Source of the DNA: Nitrospira sp.
GTDB taxonomy: Bacteria; Nitrospirota; Nitrospiria; Nitrospirales; Nitrospiraceae
Assembly: GCA_018242765.1 (NCBI GenBank)
Contig: JAFEBH010000021.1
Coordinates: 124,001-188,000 of the forward strand
DNA length: 64,000 nucleotides
Direction of reading: 5' to 3'
Shown here in pieces: positions 54,792-64,000 of this stretch (its first letter is position 1; every line of letters begins with the position of its first letter). The notes under the pieces are model-generated. The model saw only the letters and a program-made list of their open reading frames with translations. It had not been told where the DNA came from and ran no database searches. The translations under genes and the position numbers were made by a program.

Positions 54792-55688
54792 TTATAAGTG
54801 GACCGGTTGTAACCTCCCATCACCGCTTCGTTCGAACACCTTTGCGACACAATGGCGATGACACTGCTGTGGCAGCTCTTCAAAACATGTCAGCGCGACT
54901 CGTTGTTTGTCATCCACCAGCCATCGCCGAATCCGATCCAGCGCGGCATTCTGACCCGGCAGATACTCCCGCTCATATACTGCGAATAGGGCGTCGTAGT
55001 CTTTTTGCGTCCCAAGATTTCGTCGTTGCTCAGATGCAATACCTAGCTCTGGCAGATGCTCATATCGTATCCCCACGCCCTCGCAGGCATTACTCAACGT
55101 GGCTTTTGAGAAGCCGTATTTCCGGCTTAATGGGTTACGCCGCACATCACACAAGAGCGTCACTCCGGCCTGCAGCAACTGGTTGAGATACCCTTCCAGG
55201 CATTTTCCTTCATAGCCAATGGTCAGTATCGCTGGGCCTGACTGATTCGATGACGCCTCCTCAACGCGTTTGCGAGACTCCGTATCCGGCAGAACCTTGT
55301 CAAGGATTTCACTCCGCGTGGCATAGTAGGGATAGCGACGATAGATCTCAGCAATCAGCGCGTTGCCCCGCAAGCCAGCGTGCTGCCGGCAAAATTGAGC
55401 GACCCTCTCTGGCGAGACCGGGCGTCGCATCGCTTCCTGCCGTCCCGCCTTGGTCAGCTGCCATTGCTGCTCATACTCTTCTAACAAACCCATCTCGATA
55501 AGTCGGCGTTTATCTGCGTAAGAGGTGAAGGAAAAGCTGCCGAATCGATAGGGCACAAACTCATAGCTTGGCGTCTCCTCGCATTCTTTCGTGTAGAGAA
55601 AGAGGAGTTTCTGAAAGTCCATGTGGCCAATTTGGCCATCCAGTGCTTTCAGGAGCGTGAGGATCACGCGCTGTCGTTCAAAAAGCAT
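54792..55688 (-). CDS. DUF488-domain protein with N-terminal DNA/protein-binding domain
   Basis: About 298 residues. Residues 1-120 form an N-terminal winged-helix-like region (DGQIGHMDFQKLLFLYTKEC). From about residue 130 the DUF488 domain is plain: AILTIGYEGKCLEGYLNQLL, CDVRRNPLSRKYGFSKATLS and CFEELPQQCHRHCVAKVFER, with the conserved Cys/His cluster. DUF488 function is unknown; such proteins often sit in defence islands next to the family of the following gene. Start by family style at the ATG at 55688; an upstream GTG is possible. Confidence 0.82.
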   Translation of the reverse strand: MLFERQRVILTLLKALDGQIGHMDFQKLLFLYTKECEETPSYEFVPYRFGSFSFTSYADKRRLIEMGLLEEYEQQWQLTKAGRQEAMRRPVSPERVAQFCRQHAGLRGNALIAEIYRRYPYYATRSEILDKVLPDTESRKRVEEASSNQSGPAILTIGYEGKCLEGYLNQLLQAGVTLLCDVRRNPLSRKYGFSKATLSNACEGVGIRYEHLPELGIASEQRRNLGTQKDYDALFAVYEREYLPGQNAALDRIRRWLVDDKQRVALTCFEELPQQCHRHCVAKVFERSGDGRLQPVHL

Positions 55689-55792
55689 GAGAAACCTTAC
55701 CTCACAGTGGTTCAGGCTGCAATCATTCCTGACCACAGACGCAGGCTCGCAGCATAGGTGACAGATCGGTCATTTCCGCTCCTGCCAATTTC

Positions 55793-56847
55793 TTAGCGGA
55801 TACCGTGGCTTTTCCAAATTTCATCGATGTCATGCTTTGCGATCGCCTCTTGAATCGCAGTGATTGCCTTTGGTGAATAGCGGTCAAATTTGGTCTTGCC
55901 AACCGCGAACCTTTTAAAACATTCTGGGTCATTCTTCAGATCAAGAAACCGAATGAATGCAGTGGCTTTCGGGCCTGTAAGCCCTACCTTCGCAGCCAAC
56001 TGGTCCCTTCCAAGGCTATAGAAGCTCAATTCGTCCACACGCTTCACAGCAACGACACTGGCGCCGGGTGTTCCCTCTGGAACCAATTGAACCGGTGTAC
56101 CTGTCTTCGAAATACGAAGGTCTATAGAAAGGCCATAACCATTTGTGGTGAGCCTCACCGAAGCAACACCAGGAAATATTTCGTTCCAAGCTTTCCGTCT
56201 GCCAACGATTTCGCCAGCCAGATGTTTAAGTTCTCCAACGCTTGGTTGTACCTTCTCGCCATTTAACGACTTCTCCACGATTGCCAAGGAACGGAGTTTT
56301 GCTTCAGCTTCGGTACGCTTGCGACTTCTTGGCGCAAGTAGCTTCTGTATTTCCCGCGTTTCGCTGTCAAACAACGTCGCTAAGTCAGTGGGCGGCGTGG
56401 TCGATAGCGGTAATACACGATCGGGCAAGTAGGCCTTCACTTCTTCTCCAAAGACCGTTTTGAAAAGATCACGAAAAAGACTGAGTCCAGCTTGTGACTG
56501 GATGTACAGATGCGGTTCTGAAATATCGAGCAGGTGATGCTGTGCAGCATCACGGAGGCTGTTGATCATTTGCAGTGTGAGTGCTTGGGTATCCACCAAG
56601 AATTTGATATCCGCATCAGAAAGGCCTCTTCGCACACAGGCATCGAACCCGATAGTCTGCTTCGCTCTTGGCTCACGAATTCGTCCGCAACGATGCAGAA
56701 TGGCTGCTTTGAGAAGCATCTCAAAGGCATGGTCTAGGAATATCAGAACGCCATGGGTTCGCGCTTTATTAGATGGGCGATTGAATAGCTCTATACTTAA
56801 GACGAGCGACTCGATAGCCTTCTCCCTTAGTAGCCTGACCTCCTTCT

Positions 56848-56851
<4 letters not shown>
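55793..56851 (-). CDS. DUF3644-domain protein in the RM island
   Basis: 352 residues, of unknown function. The N-terminal half matches the DUF3644 type: AIESLVLSIELFNRPSNKAR and FLDHAFEMLLKAAIL, followed by a Cys-containing RCGRIREPRAKQTIGFDACV. The C-terminal third (residues 250-352) appears to be a helical DNA-binding-like domain (LTGPKATAFIRFLDL). DUF3644 proteins often occur with type I restriction genes. Its ATG overlaps the hsdS stop (ATGA), which argues for co-translation with the RM core. Confidence 0.82.
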
Positions 56852-58055
<1,204 letters not shown>

Positions 58056-58056
<1 letters not shown>

Positions 58057-59666
58057 CACGCTTCTAGAATCTCCGCCACGTTCCGGGCGATGGTTTGTTC
58101 CAGTTCGCGTGCCTGTGAGTTGAGGGTTCCGAGTTCTTCGTTCAGCGTTTCCAGCTGCTCCTTGAAGTCCTCGTCGCTCACGTCCTCACCCGGAGCTACG
58201 CCGACGTAGCGGCCTGGGTTCAAACTCCAGCCTTGCGCTTCGATCTCTTTGATCGTGGCGGCTTTGCACAGGCCCGGCACATCTGCGAACTTGAGCTTCT
58301 TGCCAAAGACTTCCTTGAGTTTCGCTTCTGCCTCTGGCCCGACGAGCGTGAAGTCCGGCTCTTCGCCTCGATACAGACGGACGACGTTCGCCAAGAAGCC
58401 AATCTGCCCTTCGGTCCAGTCCCGATGCGCCCGATCCACTTGCCGGTAGAGATGTCGCGCATCCAGAAACAATACCTTGTCCGCGCGAGCCGTTTTCTGC
58501 TTTCCCTTATCGAGGAACCAGAGAGTACAAGGGAGCGTGACGGTGTAGAACAGGTTCGGCCCGACGGCCACCATGACATCCACCGCGCGGGCTTCGATGA
58601 GCTGCTTGCGGATCTCCTGCTCGGACGAACGGGCATCGGAGGCGCTATTGGCCATAACGAATCCGGCCCGCCCGGTCTGATTCAATGTCGAATAGAAGAG
58701 CTGAATCCAAAGATAGTTGGCATTGTCTGTACGCGGCAGGCCGAAGGGATAGCGGCGGCCTTTGCCGACCTCGGCTTCCAGCCGTTCCTTATCGACCGCG
58801 TTCACGTTAAACGGTGGATTGGCGAGGACGAAGTCGAACTTCCCTGTGCTGTTGTGCAGATCGGCATAGTAGGTAATGGCTTCTTTGATGTCCCCTTCAA
58901 GCCCGTGCATGGCCAGGTTCATCCGGCAGAGGGAAACGGTCGCGGCGACTTTCTCCTGCCCATGAATCGCGAGTTCGGACGATGGGTTCTTCTTATGCTC
59001 CGCCACGAAGCGAGCGCTCTGGACGAACATGCCGCCGGAACCGCAGGTTGGGTCGAGAATACGGCCATGGAACGGTTCCAGCACTTCCACGAGGAGCCGT
59101 ACGATGCTGGAGGGTGTGTAAAACTCGCCGCCCTTCTGCCCTTCCGTCCTAGCGAATTCGCCGAGGAAGTATTCGTAGATGCGGCCGAAGGCATCGTAGT
59201 CGATGGTGGCGGGAATTTCTGAGACGCGCTTGAGCAGTTCCTTCAGGAGTGTGCTGGTAAAGATTTCATAGGTCTTGGGCAATACCCCGGCGAGCTGGGG
59301 ATTGTGCTTCTCAATGTCGCGCATGGCTTCATTGATCGCCTTCCCAGCGTTGCTCCCCTCCGGCAATCGTAGAAGCTTGTCAAAGCGGGCGTTCGGCGTG
59401 AGATAGAGCACTCCTTCGGCATGGTAAGCGGTTGGTTCGTCCACGCGAGAGCCGCGCCGTGACGACGAGGCCATCTTCTCCAGGCCAGCACGGATTTTCG
59501 CGAAACGGACATCCGCGAATCGCAGGAAAATGAGGCCCAGCACCGGCGTGGAATATTGAGCGGAGGTCAGGCCACTATTGGCTCGCAACTGATCGGCAGC
59601 ATCCCAAAGCCGCTTCTCCAGCGCGTCCGTCGCAGTGTCTTTTTCCGATGGGGCAATCCACTGCAT
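58056..59666 (-). CDS. hsdM: Type I restriction enzyme, M (methyltransferase) subunit
   Basis: 536 residues. An N-terminal helical bundle (KRLWDAADQLRANSGLTSAQ) is followed by the N6-adenine methylase domain: ILDPTCGSGGMFVQSARFVA (SAM site) and FVLANPPFNVNAVDKERLEA (catalytic NPPF). It methylates adenine in the hsdS-defined site. The ATG at 59666 is preceded by GAGGG. First gene of the operon; 208 bases separate it from the lysC stop and should hold its promoter. Confidence 0.96.
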
Positions 59667-59874
59667 ACAACACCCTCAAACCATAGGTTTTCGATGGAGC
59701 AAGATTACCTGGTTCCACAGGAGAAATCACGCGCCAGTCGGAGAATTACATGCAAAGGGAAGTTGTGAGTGTCCTCGCAAAACATGAACGATGGGATCTC
59801 TGAGAGGAGGCAACACCTCCACGAGGTACGGATCCTGTGCGGTTGGTCGATTGCTGGTCTTGTTGAGGCTGGTG

Positions 59875-61098
59875 TCAGGCCTGTGCTTGATCCAGACCGA
59901 ATGCTGAGTGGAGTGAGCGCATGGCCAGCTCGAGGTACTTCTCTTCGACCACGCAAGAGATTTTGATCTCCGACGTGCTGATCATCATGATGTTGACCCC
60001 CTCGTGGGAGAGGACGTTGAACATCTTGGCCGCCACGCCGGAGTGTGACCGCATACCGACACCGATGAGTGACACTTTTGCAATGGCCTCGGTCACGGAG
60101 ACCGACTTGGCCTCGATGTCCTTCGCCACGCCTTGGATGAGGGGTACGGCTTTTTTCAGGTCTGCCCGCGGGACGGTAAAGGAGAGGTCCGTGAGAGCCG
60201 CTTGACTGATGTTCTGGATGATCATATCGACATTGATGTTCGCTTCGGCCACCGGCCCAAAGATCCTGGCGGCAATGCCCGGCTTGTCAGGAACCCCTAT
60301 GATCGTGATCTTCGCCTGGTTCCGGTCTCCCGTGACTCCGGCAACCGCCGCCGCTTCCATATCCGTATCTTCCTTCGTCACGAGCGTTCCCTTTCCTTCT
60401 TTGAAGCTGGAATTCACTTCGACCGGCACGTTGAACTTGGCCGCGAATTCCACCGATCGGGTCTGTAGCACTTTGGCGCCAAGGCTGGCCATTTCGAGCA
60501 TCTCTTCATAGGAAATCTTGTCGATGCGTTTTGCCGCCGGCACGATGTTGGGGTCGGCGGTATATACCCCATCGACATCCGTGAAGATAATACAGCGATC
60601 GGCTTTCAGCGCCGCCGCCACGGCAACTGCTGAGAGATCGGATCCGCCTCGTCCCAGCGTCGTCACATCAGACCGTTCGTTGATACCTTGAAACCCTGCG
60701 ACCACAGGCACGACTCCCTGATCTAAGGCCTCGCGGAGCCGTCCGGCCGTCACTCGCGCGATCCGCGCCTTGGTATGAGCACTGTCGGTCATGATGCCCA
60801 CCTGCCGCCCCGTAAAGGAGCGGGCATCGATGCCGCGGCCACGTAACTCCATCGCTAAGAGGGCAACGGTCACTCGTTCGCCGGTGGAGAGCAGCATATC
60901 CATCTCCCGATCATCGGGAGTCGCAGTCACTTCATGAGCCAGTTTAATGAGACGGTCTGTTTCCCCGCTCATCGCGGACAGCACGACGACGACGTGATTG
61001 CCGTCTCGCTGTGTTTTCTCAATACGATCGGCTACGCGGTGGATACGTTCGATCGTACCGACTGAAGTCCCTCCGTATTTTTGGACGATCAGTGCCAC
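59875..61098 (-). CDS. lysC: Aspartate kinase
   Basis: 407 residues. The kinase motif KYGGTSVGTIERI is at residue 8 onward, with GFQGINERSDVTTLGRGGSD and DVDGVYTADPNIV completing the ATP/aspartate site. Two ACT regions (about residues 265-400) give feedback control by lysine and/or threonine (VPDKPGIAARIFGPVAEANI). It catalyses the first step to lysine, threonine and methionine. It starts 5 bases after the ApgM-like stop; last gene of hom-thrC-ApgM-like-lysC. Confidence 0.97.
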   Translation of the reverse strand: MALIVQKYGGTSVGTIERIHRVADRIEKTQRDGNHVVVVLSAMSGETDRLIKLAHEVTATPDDREMDMLLSTGERVTVALLAMELRGRGIDARSFTGRQVGIMTDSAHTKARIARVTAGRLREALDQGVVPVVAGFQGINERSDVTTLGRGGSDLSAVAVAAALKADRCIIFTDVDGVYTADPNIVPAAKRIDKISYEEMLEMASLGAKVLQTRSVEFAAKFNVPVEVNSSFKEGKGTLVTKEDTDMEAAAVAGVTGDRNQAKITIIGVPDKPGIAARIFGPVAEANINVDMIIQNISQAALTDLSFTVPRADLKKAVPLIQGVAKDIEAKSVSVTEAIAKVSLIGVGMRSHSGVAAKMFNVLSHEGVNIMMISTSEIKISCVVEEKYLELAMRSLHSAFGLDQAQA

Positions 61099-61103
61099 GA
61101 CGG

Positions 61104-62312
61104 TCAGCTTTTGGAGAAGAACTTGTTCACGAACTTGGTCGCGTCACGGGCAGGCATATCTGCGGCTTGAGCATCCACCTCGGTGAAACGGCGATTGGCC
61201 GACCCAGCACCCTTCTCGCCCCCCTCGCCGAACGCATAGAACGGCTGACCGTTCGCCCCGCGTCCGTGCTCGCACACGACCAGAAACCGATAGGGCCCTT
61301 GCTTAGCCAGCCCCTCAACGAGCGGACCAACCAGGTGCTGATCGAACTCTTCGATACCCCGTACTTTGGCCTTGATATCGGTGCCGTGAATGATTTCGTC
61401 CGTTAACCGGGCATGAACATACACAAAATCTTTCTTGGCAAACTCGGCAAGCGCTACCGAGGCCCTGGTGCGAAGATCGCCGTCGGCGAGTCGTTCCGGC
61501 TCGACGGCCTCAAGGCCGGCACAAATCCCGACCCCACGATAGACATCGCTGGTCGCCACGACGGCCCCGGTGATGTCATATTTTTCGGTCAGACTGGGCC
61601 ACGGAACCGCACGTCCTTCACCCCACAACCATACACAGTTGGCCGGCTTCTGTCCCTCCGCAATCCGCTCATCGTTCACCGGATGATCGCGCATAATCAC
61701 ATGCGCGGCATCCATGAGCTTGCGGAGAATGTCTGCGCCGTCTCCCGTAGGCAGGGCATCGGCAATGGATTGACCAAGGACGGACTGGGGATCGTTACAA
61801 ATAGCCCGCGGTTTGCCATTGACCCAAACCATGAGATGACGATGCCCGGCGCCCGGGAAGAACTGAATGGTTTCGGAACCGAGCTGCTCATTGATTGCCT
61901 CGAGCAGCTCACGAGCCTCTTCGGTTTCAATCAAGCCGGCGGTCGCATCATCCATCATGACATGCGGCCCCAATTTCTTGATCTCCGCACCCTTCCCGCC
62001 CTCCGGACGCAACGTGACCATGGTACAGCGATAGACCACGTCGTGTTCCGTCACCGAGACGCCCAGACTGGCTGCTTCCAGCGGACCGGGTCCTTGATAA
62101 TATTTCTTCGGGTCATAGCCGAGAATCGCCGCACCGAGCAAACCACCTCCATGCCGAATCCCCTCGCGTGGAATCACCAGCTGACCGAGTTCTCCGATTT
62201 GGGCGAGCTGATCGAGATGGGGAGTGGCTGCCGCTTGCAGTGGTGTTCGACCATTGAGTTCTGTCTGTGGATGGTCCGCCATCCCACCAGCATGCACGAT
62301 CACATATTTCAT
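61104..62312 (-). CDS. ApgM/alkaline-phosphatase-superfamily protein without the usual catalytic residues
   Basis: 402 residues of the archaeal-type cofactor-independent phosphoglycerate mutase family. The family layout is kept: LNGRTPLQAAATPHLDQLAQ, YQGPGPLEAASLGVSVTEHD, ADALPTGDGADILRKLMDAA. However, the usual first metal site DGMAD is here GGMAD (HAGGMADHPQ), and the nucleophile segment GSD.A.LS is HGGGLLGAAILGYDP, so the Ser and its Asp are lost. The late metal motif D.H is CEHG. Family members beside thr genes have been proposed as a homoserine kinase (thrB substitute). If the losses are real, this member is non-catalytic or uses other chemistry. It is between thrC and lysC in a tight operon. 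Confidence 0.85.
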   Translation of the reverse strand: MKYVIVHAGGMADHPQTELNGRTPLQAAATPHLDQLAQIGELGQLVIPREGIRHGGGLLGAAILGYDPKKYYQGPGPLEAASLGVSVTEHDVVYRCTMVTLRPEGGKGAEIKKLGPHVMMDDATAGLIETEEARELLEAINEQLGSETIQFFPGAGHRHLMVWVNGKPRAICNDPQSVLGQSIADALPTGDGADILRKLMDAAHVIMRDHPVNDERIAEGQKPANCVWLWGEGRAVPWPSLTEKYDITGAVVATSDVYRGVGICAGLEAVEPERLADGDLRTRASVALAEFAKKDFVYVHARLTDEIIHGTDIKAKVRGIEEFDQHLVGPLVEGLAKQGPYRFLVVCEHGRGANGQPFYAFGEGGEKGAGSANRRFTEVDAQAADMPARDATKFVNKFFSKS

Positions 62313-62328
62313 CGAATCTACACGCCTT

Positions 62329-63387
62329 TCACACGTTCAATAAACGAGCAACATCCTCGCGTGTCGCCTTGACAGTGAGGGGTTGTTTGGACACGGAGAT
62401 GGCCGTATCTGCATCCTTCAGGCCATGTCCTGTCAGAGTGCACACCACTGTGTCCCCCTCTCGCAACACCTTGTTCCGCTGAAGTTTTGCCACACCGGCT
62501 ACTGATGCAGCCGAGGCCGGCTCGCAGAAGACCCCCTCCGTGGCGGCCACGAGTGTATAGGCCTGCAGAATCTCCTCGTCCGTCACCATGTCGATCGCCC
62601 CAGAGGACTCCTCCACGGCTTTCAACGCCGAGGACCAACTGGCAGGATTGCCGATCCGAATAGCAGTCGCAATAGTCTGTGGTTGCTCGACGACCTTGCC
62701 CAAAACAATGGGAGCCGCACCTGCCGCTTGAAACCCCATCATGCGGGGCAGTCGTGTGACCTGACTGGCGGCACGATACTCCGTATATCCCTTCCAATAG
62801 GCCGTGATGTTCCCTGCGTTCCCCACCGGCAAGACGTGAAGGGCCGGAGCATCGCCGAGCTGATCGCAGACCTCAAAGGCTGCGGTTTTCTGACCCTCAA
62901 TCCTGAACGGGTTCACGGAGTTCACTAACTCGATATGAAGTGAAGCCGATAAGTCTTTGACGAGGGTCAGGGCCTGATCAAAATTTCCTTCTATTTGGAT
63001 GACCGTCGCCTGATGCATCATCGCCTGTGACAACTTGCCGATCGCAATCTTGCCGGCAGGGATCAAGACGTACACGGACAATCCAGCTCGAGCCCCATAC
63101 GCCGCGGCAGAAGCTGATGTATTGCCCGTCGACGCACACATGACGGCCCGTGCTCCACCTTCCACGGCCTTTGAGATGGCTAAGGTCATCCCGCGGTCCT
63201 TAAACGACCCGGTCGGATTGACCCCTTCGAACTTGAGATAGAGTTCAATCCCCGGCGCAATGGCCTTGGCCAACCGTGCCGCACGAATCAGCGGGGTATT
63301 TCCTTCACCTAAGCTGATGATGGGTGTCTTCTCAGTCACAGGGAGGAATTTACGGTATTCCTCTATGATCCCACGCCAACGATTCAT
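62329..63387 (-). CDS. thrC: Threonine synthase
   Basis: 352 residues, the short class of fold-type II PLP enzymes. The Schiff-base Lys63 is in NPTGSFKDRG, with the phosphate-binding loop GNAGNITAYW and C-terminal GHGLKD. It converts O-phosphohomoserine to threonine. The start is 3 bases after the hom stop; the ApgM-like gene follows after 16 bases. Confidence 0.97.
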   Translation of the reverse strand: MNRWRGIIEEYRKFLPVTEKTPIISLGEGNTPLIRAARLAKAIAPGIELYLKFEGVNPTGSFKDRGMTLAISKAVEGGARAVMCASTGNTSASAAAYGARAGLSVYVLIPAGKIAIGKLSQAMMHQATVIQIEGNFDQALTLVKDLSASLHIELVNSVNPFRIEGQKTAAFEVCDQLGDAPALHVLPVGNAGNITAYWKGYTEYRAASQVTRLPRMMGFQAAGAAPIVLGKVVEQPQTIATAIRIGNPASWSSALKAVEESSGAIDMVTDEEILQAYTLVAATEGVFCEPASAASVAGVAKLQRNKVLREGDTVVCTLTGHGLKDADTAISVSKQPLTVKATREDVARLLNV

Positions 63388-63390
63388 CGG

Positions 63391-64000
63391 TTATTCGTCT
63401 TTGCCTTCCACGCGGATGAGCCTTGTCGGTTCAGCCACGAACGCTTGCCGGTTGATTTCGCGAAGCGCCGTTTGCACATCACGCTCCTTGGCCATATGTG
63501 TCTTGATGACCACCGGCACGGTCTGCCCCTCGCGACGCCCCTGTTGAACCATCGAGGAAATGCTGATACTGCAGTTCCCCAATTCTCCGGCGATCTGCGC
63601 TAACACGCCAGGCCGATCCACCACGGTAAACCGGAGATAATAGAGCGAGCTGATCTCCTCCATCGCCCGAAGCCGCAGCGGTCGCCGGTGGTCCTGTTGG
63701 AAAGATGCCACCGGCACCCGACCGATCGCTCCCTTGAGAATATTCCGCCCGATGGCGATGACATCGCTGACCACCGCGCTTCCGGTCGGCATGGACCCCG
63801 CTCCACGTCCATAGAGGACGACATCACCGACCGCATCCCCAACGAGTTGAATGGCATTGTAGACATCTTCGACTTGTGCAATGGGAGAGGTGGAGGGCAG
63901 CATCGTGGGATGCACCCGCGCTTCGATTTCTCCGTTCACAAATTTTGCAATACCCAGCAACTTGATCGTGCAGCCAAACTGTTTGGCGTACGCGATATCA
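63391..64000 (-). CDS. hom: Homoserine dehydrogenase, C-terminal part (cut by window edge)
   Basis: The visible 202 residues carry the catalytic-domain end (KFVNGEIEARVHPTMLPSTS, then DVVLYGRGAGSMPTGSAVVS) and a C-terminal ACT domain (LRFTVVDRPGVLAQIAGELG). The NAD(P)-binding N-terminus lies outside the window; the frame is open to position 64000. It reduces aspartate semialdehyde to homoserine and, by its ACT domain, is probably inhibited by threonine. First visible gene of the aspartate-family operon. Confidence 0.96.
   Translation of the reverse strand, partial: DIAYAKQFGCTIKLLGIAKFVNGEIEARVHPTMLPSTSPIAQVEDVYNAIQLVGDAVGDVVLYGRGAGSMPTGSAVVSDVIAIGRNILKGAIGRVPVASFQQDHRRPLRLRAMEEISSLYYLRFTVVDRPGVLAQIAGELGNCSISISSMVQQGRREGQTVPVVIKTHMAKERDVQTALREINRQAFVAEPTRLIRVEGKDE

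Noticed and set aside
58233..59222. 329-residue plus-strand frame opposite hsdM
   Set aside because: It lacks a start signal and family features, and overlaps the well-supported hsdM on the other strand.
61413..62372. 319-residue plus-strand frame opposite the ApgM-like gene
   Set aside because: Antisense shadow without a ribosome-binding site or recognisable motif.

Overview
The window looks like a chromosomal segment of a Gram-negative bacterium, most likely Nitrospirota (Nitrospira-like). This is inferred from the type IV pilus system with PilY1, the lipid A-type glycosyltransferases, an archaeal-type phosphoglycerate-mutase-like protein inside a threonine operon, and the overall protein style. 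No marker gene settles the taxonomy. Most genes lie on the minus strand in tight operons.

Layout: 1-4.0 kb has an OmpA-like protein (cut by the edge), a coiled-coil partner, an MscS channel and an AsmA-family protein. 4.2-14.3 kb is an accessory zone. It holds a toxin-antitoxin pair with a frameshifted toxin, a tiny CxxC/CxxC ORF, a membrane TPR protein, a frameshifted small gene with a decayed second copy, a 1485-residue secreted mosaic protein, and an AbrB-Doc module between two direct repeats. 14.3-24.9 kb carries a methyltransferase, a lipid/sugar-transfer cluster (GT2, LAB_N, GT39, PAP2), a TolB-like propeller, an M1-type peptidase and a double-receiver response regulator. 25-27.5 kb is ftsY-ybeY-phoH.

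27.5-42.6 kb is a type IV pilus locus with two full minor-pilin sets. One is fimT-pilV-pilW-pilX-pilY2-like-pilY1-lipoprotein. The other is pilD-fimT-pilV-pilW-pilX-pilB. A frameshifted PilZ gene lies between them. 42.8-49.5 kb is housekeeping: a LuxR-type regulator, rlmB, cysS, dedA, surE, tRNA-Pro, merR, an IHF/HU gene and cimA.

49.6-59.7 kb is a type I restriction-modification island (hsdM-hsdS-DUF3644-DUF488-interrupted gene-HIRAN-hsdR), whose four extra genes sit inside the operon. 59.9-64 kb is an aspartate-family operon (hom-thrC-ApgM-like-lysC). Its ApgM-like member has lost the residues expected for catalysis.

The main leads are the non-canonical ApgM-like protein in the threonine operon, the accessory genes of the type I RM island (one with an in-frame TGA), and the cluster of freshly broken or rearranged genes around the toxin-antitoxin loci.
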